Assembly (NCBI GenBank): GCA_001586965.3
Contig: LUCW03002116.1
Span: 1-24,251 of the forward strand
Reading direction: 5' to 3'
Length of the DNA stretch: 24,251 nucleotides
Origin: Sphaeroforma sirkka
Lineage: Eukaryota; Opisthokonta; Ichthyosporea; Ichthyophonida
In this document: positions 9,726 through 21,199 of the stretch, piece after piece
Layout of the letters: every line of letters starts with the position of its first letter
How positions within the stretch are numbered: the first letter of the stretch is position 1
Notes under the pieces: model-generated
What the model was told of the DNA's origin: nothing
Seen by the model: the letters and a program-made list of their open reading frames with translations, nothing else
Database searches by the model: none
Made by a program: the position numbers and the translations under genes

Positions 9726-10745
9726 AGACCGTAGCATTGAGTCCTCTACCCCCAATCCTAGGCGTAGGGCCGTGTTGCACCTACCTACTTGCCCACGAGA
9801 CTACCGCATGGCAGATGCAGTGTGCCATGGTGTCCTGTTGTGTCGCCATTCTCTATTGCACCTTCTTCCCACAATCATCCATCACGCACACTCTCCTTCT
9901 CTGGGCCCACCGCTCTCTCTCTCGTGCTACGCTGTGGGCTTGTGTGCTGTATTTGTCGCTCGAAGTCATGTGCCCTGTGCACGTGCGTGTACTTCATATG
10001 TGCGTATCTGTTGTGGCTGTATTCTGCGACTCGCCTAGTTTTCATACAACTTACAAGTAAAGATCTTCTCCATCGCATTAGGCCATTTGCCAGTGACGTA
10101 TACATAGCCACGGGTTGTCCCCAGTTCGCACTTGCAAGGGTCTGTTTTGGCCCGTGTATATATAATCTCAGGTGCAACAAGCGAATCAACTATGCTCACC
10201 TTGCCGTGTCTCGGGCTGTGCTTGTACTGGTGGTATGTGATAGCTGGGTGCATGAGGTCTCCCAGTTGGGTCTGGGTACATCTGAAAGGTACATCCTAGA
10301 CCATGGCCCTTTCGTTTGGTTGCAGAATGAATTGTTCCGGAGACCAGACGGCTGTGTTATACGTCTCCATGGTTTTCTGGTGCCTTGAGTGTGCATTTGG
10401 ATAGCATCCCCCTCCCAATTCCATATAATTGTAAGGTGAGCTATACGTACGTCCGGTTTCCTCCGATAGTTGTTTGCTGCATGTTGCTGGTGCTTCCTCG
10501 TGCACGTCTCTTGTGCGTATAGGTAGTCGATGGGTTAGCATTGCTCTCCATGAAGCAAGGGATAGCAAGACGCCACTTCACGTAGAGCTTTCTAGCAGCA
10601 CATATGCTATGCTCGGTTCGAACTTGGCTTCGAGAAAGGTGTTGTGAAGACCTCATGCCCTGTAACGCACCACCCTCTTCTGCTGATCCAACTTGCATTG
10701 TGAGTATATATATTACAGCAACTGTCCACATCGCACACGTACTTT
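9726..10745. other. no recognised gene
   Basis: This lies between the two convergent genes. A + frame of about 200 codons (9789-10388) and several shorter frames on both strands are open, but none shows a domain I recognise and they overlap one another. A short frame from 9737 to 10060 is Cys- and hydrophobic-rich and could be part of an exon of an unknown membrane protein. I would not call it a gene on this evidence. Confidence 0.5.
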
Positions 10746-10749
10746 CCGT

Positions 10750-11290
10750 TCACTGTCCTATAGTCCATGGCTAGCCACTTGTCGGATGTGTGGTATCTTT
10801 AATCGCAATTGTTTTGTAGCTCTGTCCTATAGTCCGCGGCCAGCCACTTGTCCGGTGTGTGGTGTTCAATTTTTTTGTACCACTGTTCTATAGTCCATGG
10901 CTAGCCACTTGTCCGATGTATGGTGTCTTTATTCGTAATTGTTTTGTAGCTCTGTCCTATAGTCCATGGCTACCCACTTGTCCGATGTGTGGTGTCTTTA
11001 TTCGCAATTTCTTAGTACCACTGTCCTATAGTCCATAGCTAGCCACTTGTCCGATGTGTGGTGTTTTTATTCGTAATTGTTTTGTAGCTCTGTCCTATAG
11101 TCCATGGCCAGCCACTTGTGCGATGTGTGGTGTCTTTATTCGCAATTGTTTTGTACTCTGTCCTATAGTCCATGGTTAGCCACTTGTCCGATGTATGGTA
11201 TCTTAATTTGCAATTGTTTTGTAACTCTGTCCTATAGTGTATGGCCAGCCACTTGACCGATGTGTGGTATCTTTATTCGCAATGGTTTTG
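10750..11290. repeat. eight-copy satellite of about 68 bp
   Basis: Units contain CTGTCCTATAGTCCATGG, CTAGCCACTTGTCCGATG and TATTCGCAATTGTTTTGTA. The TCCTAT anchor recurs at about 10757, 10825, 10886 (as TTCTAT), 10955, 11024, 11092, 11161 and 11229. The array stops at the edge of the zinc-finger coding sequence, so on the minus strand it would form the 3' flank or 3' untranslated region of that gene. Confidence 0.92.
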
Positions 11291-11292
11291 CA

Positions 11293-11535
11293 TCACGTGA
11301 GGATGCCGTGCTTCTGCTTGTAGTGCCAGATTAAAGAACGTTTTCTGGCGTACTTCAGCCCGCATTGCTCCATTTTGCAGATATACGGGCCTGCCGTCAG
11401 CTCCACCGTAACGGCTAGGAGATTGACACCACTACAGCCGTTCGTGTAACCATGGACGTCTGTTTGGTGCTTCGACCTGGACGAAGAGCTGCTATACCGC
11501 TGACCGCAGTTATTGATTGTGCATGGTATCAACAT
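11293..11535 (-). pseudogene. two frameshifted C2H2 fingers past the stop
   Basis: In a different frame from the main zinc-finger ORF, and overlapping its last codons, 80 codons encode two more C2H2 fingers. One reads CTINNCGQRY followed by H...H (HQTDVH), and the other YICKMEQCGLKY with HYKQKH. They end at TGA 11293-11295, at the satellite boundary. Finger 8 of the main frame ends in HVDTMH, and the first Cys codon of the next finger overlaps that same sequence. The linker seen between the other fingers is therefore missing and the frame is shifted. This looks like a small deletion that cut off the last two fingers. A sequencing error, frameshifting or an unseen splice could also explain it. 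Confidence 0.65.
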
Positions 11536-14357
11536 GCCTGTTTAATGTGCTCCGAGCTGTGTACTGCTTCTCGCATCCCTTGAAGTGACACTTGTACGTA
11601 ATTTGTCCTGAGGTACACCCCGCTGACTCCTTCGCACGTTTCACTCTGTGCACTGTATCGACATGTCTATGCAATGACCAATGAGTTGTGTATTGCCTCA
11701 CACATCCCCTGATGAAACACGTATAAATGGCTTGTACTGTGGCAAATCTGTGCGATGGCTCCGTGCCTGCTGACTCCCCCATCCCCTTCGCACGCTCAAA
11801 TCCGTGCACTGCATCGACATGCCTATTCAACGACCCCGGGGTTGTGTACTGCCGCCCACAACCCCGGGCGTCACATCTGTACATAAGTTTTTGTCTGGTG
11901 TGTCTCCGCAATGGCCTCGTGCTATCTAACTTGGGTTCTTGCTGCGTACGCGTGGCCCTGTTCCGCGTGGTCGTACTGGCTGTGGCGTTGGCCGTCTCTG
12001 TGCCTTTGTCCTTGACGTGTGGCTGTGTAGTCGGGTTCCCCTCACCCGGCTCTGCTTTCGCTCCGCGGGATTTGCACACTGACCAGCGCTTGCTACGCTT
12101 CGACCTCCGCAGTCTGTGCGTGGCAGTTTGAGTCGGATGTTGGCCCAACTTTTTTGCACCCGTGGCGGCCTGAGACATCTCCAACCCCTCTACAGCTGCG
12201 CTGCAGTCTGGTGGCTGGTCGGTGTTGCGCGCACGTGGCGACACTCTGCACTTCTTGGTAGCCTTGCGCCTGTCGTTTGGGTCACGCCTCTTCAGTGCGT
12301 GTGTAGAGTTCTCATCCAGATGACTATCCAGTTGCGTTGCATCCTGTGTGAAGCATGCCCTTGCCCGGCCTGTGGGGGTACCCCCCAATCGCGCTCCACA
12401 TGTGATTGCGCCAGCATCAGCGTTGCTCAACACCTCAGTGCAGCCGATCTCGAGCACCGAATCCGCAGGATCCACTACTGTGCGTTGGTCATGTGTCAGT
12501 GAGCAGTTTGCAGTGGTGGCCGCAACGGCCGACATGGCTTCGTGAACAATTGAGAGGGGTGTGTCACCGACTGCTCGACTTCGCTCGGGTCTGCGGTTAC
12601 TTTCGCTTGTGTGATCGAGTACGGTTTGGGGGTCAGGGGGTGTATGCCCGGGAACGATATTGGAACTGGTTGTGACTGCAAGCTTGAAAGTACCCGCCAC
12701 AGTGGAGCTGTCTGCAACTGTGGGTCCAAAAGCTTTCGCCACTCTGCACCCATTTGTGATTCCAGGGCCACCAAACAGGACTTTGGGCCAAATTGCGCCT
12801 GTCGGAAAAGGTGCGAAACCCATGCCAATGACAACTTTACGTTGACTGCCTGCAGCTCCGCCTGAGGGGTTTGTGCTGATCACGGGTGTGTTGGTACAAT
12901 TGGACGGGCTAATGAACCCTTCAGCGACAGCTTGACCACGTGCCGCCCTGAGGTCAAGTACGCCAGCACCATCGCGTGCTTCCTTGTGATTGCCATTGGC
13001 AACAGGACCAGATGTGACTGTCGTTTCAGCTACGGCAATGCCGTTGCTTGTGTTGAAAGGGGGAGGTGCCGTGCCACGTTCAGATTTTTGTTTCGCGAGG
13101 GAGCACGCGCGTTGTCGCAGCGATGACTCATAGGGAACAGTCCTGTCACACCCGTCAGTGGGGCATGTGAACCCACCGCCGTTTGCCTGTGTCCGGTGGA
13201 AGGTCGTGTGCTGGAGCAACTGCGAACGATAGAGGAACGGCCTGTGACACCCCTCAACAGGGCATACGAAGTTCGGTTTGGTAGATTTCTTATGGACAGC
13301 CGCGTGCTTTAGCAGGGATGGATGATTGGCGAAGGACTTCTCGCACCCTTCAGACGTACACGTGAACGCTGCCGCCTTGGCGTGTGCCGCCTTGGCGCGT
13401 GCCGCCTTTGGACCCGTTGCGGGTGGTGCGTGGTGGTGTGCGTGCTTGAGAAGTGACGATCGCTTGGGGAAGCTGCGGCTGCACCCGCCAAACGAACACG
13501 TGAACTCTGGGGCCTCATCCACAGGGCAGGCGGCTCCTCGCCTGGACCTACGAGTCAGCGACTGTGATATACTCGCACGCCGAGTGGACGCAGTATGGAC
13601 GCGCGGAGCGCGCGCATGCCCTGCCTGTCCAAAGGAGGTGTGTTTGGACAGGGTTTTGTCTATAGGTAACACACCATCGCGCAGTGTGTGGATGATGGTG
13701 TGGTGTCTCTTCAGTGACGAGCTTTTAGGGAAAGACCTCCCACAGCCAGGCATGCGGCACGTGAAGTGGTCGGCTGTAGGGCCGTCAGAGGCATTGTGCG
13801 TTGCTGCGATGGTCTCTGTGGTCCGCGGATCATCGAGAACTGCGGACACAGCTGAAGCATTGGGTGATTGAGGTCAGTCAGTGTGGACGTAACGAATGGT
13901 CACAGACAGCCCAGTTTTGGGACGAGATACGCCCCGAATACAGTTGGAACTGGTCTGAGATTTAAGCAAAGCTCAGCTCATAAATGAATGGAGTGTACAT
14001 AAGGACATAGGGCATGCACGCATGTACGATGAGCGTACCTTCTGCTTTGACTAGGAATCCCCGATTCTCTCGCCCGAATTGATGGCTTACAATCGTCGGC
14101 CCAGGGCATGTCTGACAGTGGCCGCCTATCTGCCAATCGACCAGCTGCAACAGCACATAATAATATGAACATTTATCACGAGGTCTCCAAACGTGGAGTA
14201 TAGCGTATCCGAGGTGTAACAGACAGCAAACGCATCTCAACCCTCTCACCTGACAAGCCGGGCCGCAGTATGTCTGCACCTTACAAACACACGAGAACTG
14301 TGCCTTTAGCTTGCATACGACACAACAGGGAGCAGGCTGTGCAGATGCGACGTCCAT
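11510..14357 (-). CDS. MYND plus multi-C2H2 zinc-finger protein
   Basis: Proposed exons on the minus strand: 14357-14250, 14144-14039 and 13851-11510 (851 residues). Exon 1 starts MDVASAQPAPCC and holds the first half of a MYND finger (CVVCK, CVCK, YCGPACQ). A GTGAGA donor joins it in phase 0 to exon 2 (LVDWQIGGHCQTC), completing the MYND pattern. Exon 3 is a large intronless frame with eight C2H2 units. Four are near its start (13765 to about 13190) with consensus FTC-x4-GC-x-RSFPK-x-SSLLKH. A fifth there is degenerate (RQRACSL in place of the His pair). Three are at the end (11881-11513) with the type YxCxxxGCxRQYTT and HVDTVH. Between lie about 400 Thr/Ala/Ser-rich residues and basic NLS-like stretches. 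Exon 3 has no usable ATG of its own before finger 1, so an upstream exon is needed. The exon 2 donor (GTACGC, 14038) and the acceptor before 13851 (TTCAG, preceded by CTGAC) agree in phase. Presumably a nuclear DNA-binding or co-regulator protein. In-frame ATGs at 14471 and 14411 would lengthen the N-terminus. The C2H2 part is certain; the MYND join is inferred. Confidence 0.7.
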
Positions 14358-14640
14358 GTTGCAGAGGAGTGGCCAACGGCTGACCGTATACCTGAACGTT
14401 CGTAGTTCCATAAGATCAGCTAAAGTAGATATAAATTCTGCTGATGGTTTTACGTGGCTTGTAAGGTGCATACTTCTACCACATGTTCAATTACACGTGT
14501 TTGACTGCGTATAAGCGTCAATAGATCGATGAATATGCTCTATAATCCTATCTTGAAAGAAAACTCGACAATATGTATGTCCAGATATAACAATAGCATC
14601 TTATGCATATGCAATTACAGTTCAATGCCGTGTGTGATCT

Positions 14641-16830
<2,190 letters not shown>

Positions 16831-17496
16831 GATTCTAGTTATATCTCAGGTAGAAAATATACTTAATATCCAATTGATTTGCTAATGCTCACGCCTAATG
16901 CTCACGCCTTTTTAAAGATCAGAATCTTCCATACTTGTTCAGCTATTGTTGAGAATCGTATTCAGTTTGTTTATGCCACCCGCCGTCTGATGCTCTCGGC
17001 TACTGAGCTGGTATATGCAACTCGCTGTTGTAGAAACGCCGAAGGAACTCGATAGACAGGCATACCCAGTTCTCCACAAATTGAGGGCGTGTTATTGGGA
17101 TTGTAGCACGAATAATTGATGACTATCTCTATATGTATTTATTTAAACTTATTTATTTACATCCATTTTCACTTGGCCCACATTCTACTACGGGGCCCAG
17201 CTCTCTCTCTTTAGTAGGGCACAGACCCACAATAAGGGTGATTCACTGCAGAATCCATGACCCATGAAAGGTGCATGTGATTCTGCATTTTGCACTACAA
17301 AATCAATCTATTTACAAAAATACATTTGCCAAAATCTGTTTATTCCTTTTGAGAACTTTCCAGCCGTCGCTTTCACCAATCAAAAAATAATTGAATTTTG
17401 GCGGGGTCTTTTCCTCATTCTTTGGTGATTTTTTCCTCATTCTTTGGTGATTTTTGTTATTTTTTTGATGATTTTATGAACATGCCAGGAGCGAGC
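16831..17496. other. AT-rich region without recognised gene
   Basis: There is no convincing coding sequence. A 13-bp direct duplication (AATGCTCACGCCT, 16884-16911) and a 24-bp direct duplication around TTTCCTCATTCTTTGGTGAT (17408-17455) are present. A 37-codon open stretch near 16950-17055 repeats a VYATR motif but matches nothing I know. Confidence 0.5.
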
Positions 17497-17626
17497 TACA
17501 GTCAGACCTCGTTTTTAGATCAATTCCGTTCCGGCCTAATCTCCGGCCTAATCTCCGGACTAATATCCAGAAGACTAGTCTGCTGACCTATGATTGGTCC
17601 AGAGATCATGGCTTAGTTTGACTGTA
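17497..17626. mobile_element. possible pogo/mariner-like MITE
   Basis: A 126-bp segment is flanked by TA on both sides. It starts CAGTCAGACCTCGTTTTTAG, and its other end reads GTTTGACTG, so the first nine or ten bases form an imperfect terminal inverted repeat. TA target duplication and CAGTC-type ends are typical of Tc1/mariner-pogo elements. The inner part has a 12-bp unit (CGGCCTAATCTC) about three times. There is no transposase. The short inverted repeat could be chance. Confidence 0.35.
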
Positions 17627-17676
17627 AATCATCCCATAGTGTCGGTACACTTATTGTTTATATTTAATAGCATGTC

Positions 17677-18248
17677 TGTAAACTTCGATGGATATTTCTA
17701 TGTTTTAAATTATGTTATATAAACTAAGGTACAATTTAAGTCAGTAAGGATTTAGCAGTGGTAGCTTGAGTAAGAATGATCGGGACTGCATCTTGGTAAG
17801 AGCCTTAATATCCTGGATCACACAGGACGTACCTCTAGCTGTTCTTTATTGATTAATTTTTACTATAAGTACCAAGTGTTCATGACCACATGTCTAATTT
17901 GTAAATAGACATAAGAACGTAAGTCAAGTTAATACATAAGCTAATATAGATAAAGTTTCATCTGAAGTAAAGTTTTAAAAAGTAAAAGACTTATTTGATT
18001 TTGGACACTGGCTGGAGGACCAAAACCTGTAAGTAGTAATTCAGAGATTATAAAATTTGGTTTATAATATCTTACATCTACTATCGTCTCAAATAGGTCC
18101 AAGTAAATGAGTCATACCAATTACCCAGGCTATTGGAGCCATCAAAGTGAATTTAGAACACTTTGGAAATATTGGAAAAGAACTTGTATTAAATTGTTTT
18201 AGATACAAATACAAACCAATGTTATCTCATTTGATCTTGATATTTTAG
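17677..18248 (-). mobile_element. old, truncated solo LTR (copy A)
   Basis: This aligns along its length with the LTR at 20481-21072, in the same orientation, but with many substitutions and indels. It begins TGTAAACTTCGATGG and homology stops at TATTTTAG (18248). It lacks the terminal segment of about 25 bp that carries CGGAGGCCGTATTTCTACA in the younger copies. By the sense of the pol genes its transcriptional orientation is minus. No internal region accompanies it, so it is a diverged solo LTR or fragment. Confidence 0.8.
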
Positions 18249-18559
18249 GGTTTAGAGATTCCTAAAGTGTCATTTTCAGGTATCAGATTGGTGTCGTTCC
18301 TATATTTTGTACAATTCTCATTTCAGTGGAAAAAAAAACAATTTATATTTGGAAAACCACCTAATTGTCCACAGTAGAGTCCCATACTATACTGAGTACT
18401 GTCACATGTTCAGAATCTTGATTATCGTAGTTCTTGTTCATGTCCAATTCGTTAAATGTATTCCAGTATTATACGTGTAAACGTTAATGTGTGTATACGT
18501 TTATAATATACGTTGACTGTGCAACTACTATTAGGAACCCGCTAATTTTAAATAACCCG
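18249..18559. other. spacer between two opposed LTRs
   Basis: AT-rich sequence with no open frame of note. It separates the old minus-sense LTR from the + sense LTR. Confidence 0.6.
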
Positions 18560-19156
18560 TGTAGAAATACGGCCTCCGGTCAATCTAAAATATCAAGATC
18601 AATTGAGATAATACATTGGTTTTATTTGTATTTTAAATAATTTAGTACAAGCTCTTTTTTCCAATATTTCCAAAGTGTTCTAAATTCACTTTGATGGCTC
18701 CAATAGCCTGAGTATTTGGTATGACTCATCTACTTGGACCTATTTGAGACATTAGTAGATGTAGGATATTATAAACTAAATTTTATAATCTCCGAACTAC
18801 TACTTATAGATTTTGGTCCTCCCGCCAATCTCCAAAATCCAATAAGTTTTTTCTTTTTTTTTAACTTTTCTTCAGATGGAACTTTATTTGTATCAGCTAA
18901 TGTATTAACGTGACTTACGTTATTATGTCTATTTACAAATTAGGCAAGTGGTCATGAACACTTAGTACTTCTAGTGAAAATTATTCAATAAAGAACAGCT
19001 AGAGGTACGCCCTGTGTGATCGAGGATATTTAGGCTCTTAACAAGAGGCAGTCCCGATCATTCTTACACAAGCTACCACTGCTAAATCCTAACTGACTAA
19101 ATTGTATTTTAGTTTAATATAGTTTGAAACCTAGTAATTTTCCATCGAAATTTACA
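18560..19156 (+). mobile_element. 5' LTR of gag-bearing element (copy B)
   Basis: A 597-bp repeat beginning TGTAGAAATACGG and ending CGAAATTTACA, so it has the TG...CA ends of an LTR. It is the reverse complement of the repeat at 20481-21072 with only scattered differences where I aligned them. It lies 79 bp before the gag-like ATG, as expected for a 5' LTR and leader. I could not recognise a tRNA primer-binding site in the sequence directly after it. Confidence 0.8.
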
Positions 19157-19235
19157 TATTTTTCAGTTATTCAGTAGTTACAGTAGTGTACTGCTTCTAG
19201 ACTGTCTAACATCGATTTACTAGCCAGCAAATACT

Positions 19236-20505
19236 ATGGCTAAGGGTACTTCTAAAGGCAAGGGAGCCGCTAGCTCTAAGCCTGCAAAGCCTGCCGAGGT
19301 TCCTGAGGTCCCTGTGGAAACACCTAGCCTGTCTGGAGTTGAGCCCGCCGAGGAAACTGTTGGGGAAGCCAATTCGGAGGTTGGTACAGAGGATAATTCT
19401 GAGGATGACTCGTCGGATCCTAAAGCCTTGGAAGAAGAGGTATCTACTATCGCGGAAAGGCTCGCCAGCGTCCGTGTATCACCTAGGAGTGAAGCTCAGG
19501 ACCCCAGCTTGCCCCTGACTACGTGCCGTCAAATACAGGGATAAACGTCGAAAGGCTGGAAAATTCGTGGATACGAATGTCGGGGGCATTGTAACTCCAC
19601 ATCTAAAGGACACTCCAGCACAAATCCGAAGTGAAAAGGAAGTATTGGACCTGTCCGAAAATTTCGGTTTCGCCATCGATGGAGAAGCCATTCCATTCAG
19701 CTCAAATCTTGGGGCCGAAGCTGAGGACGCCATAACTCGACAACGAGTGGTTGGATCCTCTCAATCTCGACGCCAATTGAACCGCACTGAAGCGCTCTTG
19801 AATGAGCTAGCGGCAGCAGCAGTTGTGGACCCCTCTATCGTGTCCCACTTGGCTGATATTCTTCCTAAACCGAAGAAGAAGAAAAATTCGGGCCCAGTTT
19901 CGAACCCGAGACCTACTGGTTTACCAGCCAGTATGTTTACCACTAAGCCAGTTACCACTGGCGAGAGAGAAGATATTTCAAAATTTAATCTCTATAGCTC
20001 TGATGCTACCATTGACCATCCTCTTGACAAATCTAACCCTGTCAGAGGATATGATCGTATGGAACTCGATGAGGCTTACCATCCTCGTAATATCGACCCT
20101 CATTTGCCAACTAACCCTGGTAATCACGATTTTGGCAATCGCTACACCAGTACCTCGTTAGAGAGTTCCCGCTCTAATCCTGAGGATGAGGAAGTGAGAA
20201 CCAGACATACTCGTCTCAGGCTATTACGCTCTGGTATGCAAGTCCTTGAGGACCGTCTATTGAATGACTCTGACCTTGACGATAGGAAAGCGGATAACAT
20301 TCGCTATCTAATCGATAACAAGGGAAAGGAAATAGACACCATCTTGGCACTAACAGCCCGTAGCACTGAGCATGAGCCTCGTGAACACTTAGAACCAAGC
20401 TTTATAAAGCAGCTAGGTAACGCGCAGGCTGAGGTCGATTTCTCTACTAATGAGAGTACAGTGGAGACACTGAAGGCTTTTGTAAACTTCGATGGAAATT
20501 ACTAG
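19236..20505 (+). pseudogene. gag-like ORF, frameshifted and interrupted
   Basis: Two frames follow the 5' LTR. The first (19236-19544) starts at ATG and is Lys/Ala/Pro then Glu/Asp-rich. The second (open from about 19520 to 20505) carries on in another frame, with a basic KYRDKRRKAGKF stretch and a KPKKKK cluster. A one-base shift between about 19517 and 19544 would join them into roughly 410 codons. There is no CCHC knuckle. The position after an LTR, the basic patches and the lack of enzyme motifs suggest the N-terminal part of Gag; the family is not recognised by sequence. The last eight codons are LTR sequence, because the frame runs into the LTR starting at 20481, so the rest of the gene is displaced beyond the inserted element. 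Confidence 0.6.
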
Positions 20506-21072
20506 GTTTCAAACTATATTAAACTAAAATACAATTTAGTCAGTTAGATTTAGCAGTGGTAGCTTGTGTAAGAATGATCGGGACTGCCTCTTGTTAAGAG
20601 CCTAAATATCCTCGATCACACAGGGCGTACCTCTAGCTGTTCTTTATTGAATAATTTTCACTAGAAGTACTAAATGTTCATGACCACTTGCCTAATTTGT
20701 AAATAGACATAATAACGTAAGTCACGTTAATACATTAGCTGATATAAATAAAGTTCCATCTGAAGAAAAGTTAAAAAAAAAAAAAAGACTTATTGGATTT
20801 TGAGATTGGCGGAGGACCAAAATCAATAAGTAGTAGTTCGGAGATTATAAAATTTAGTTTATAATATCCTACATCTACTAATGTCTCAAATAGGTCCAAG
20901 TAGATGAGTCATACCAAATACTCAGGCTATTGGAGCCATCAAAGTGAATTTAGAACACTTTGGAAATATTGGAAAAAGAGCTTGTACTAATTATTTAAAA
21001 TACAAATAAAAACCAATGTATTATCTCAATTGATCTTGATATTTTAGACTGACCGGAGGCCGTATTTCTACA
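20481..21072 (-). repeat. 3' LTR of the minus-strand element (copy C)
   Basis: A 592-bp repeat. On the + strand it runs from TGTAAACTTCG to CGTATTTCTACA. It is inverted relative to 18560-19156. Its + strand left edge falls inside the gag-like frame, directly after GGCTTT. Confidence 0.85.
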
Positions 21073-21085
21073 TAGCCCCCAGTAG
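21073..21085 (-). promoter_or_regulatory. polypurine tract beside 3' LTR
   Basis: On the minus strand, CTACTGGGGGCTA stands directly before the TGTAGAAATA start of the LTR. That is the place where a retrotransposon plus-strand primer is made. The G5 run is the only strong purine feature here, so the tract is short. Confidence 0.5.
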
Positions 21086-21199
21086 CTTTTAGAACTACGA
21101 ACGTACGTTAAGATACGATCTAGTTGGTAAAGCGAAAACCAAAGTAAAAACGGTTTCGGTCATGACTTATCGAGTAAGTATGTGCCTATATGTACGAGT

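Noticed and set aside
9789..10388. A 199-codon plus-strand frame downstream of the hexokinase-like gene
   Set aside because: No recognisable domain, no clear splice partners, and it overlaps other open frames of similar length on both strands.
10693..10893. Plus-strand peptide with repeated CxxC (ATCRMCG, ATCPVCG)
   Set aside because: It arises from the 68-bp satellite; unit lengths of 61, 68 and 69 bp do not keep one frame, so the Cys pairs are accidental.
11727..12131. Plus-strand frames of 60-180 codons opposite the zinc-finger gene (11727-13871)
   Set aside because: They are antisense shadows of a GC-richer coding region. The minus frame has eight patterned zinc fingers and is much longer.
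18560..21072. A DNA transposon with 590-bp terminal inverted repeats carrying the gag-like ORFs
   Set aside because: The repeats have TG...CA ends, a polypurine tract and integrase flank one of them, the ORF runs into the repeat, and a third copy exists alone. Nested LTR elements explain all of this.
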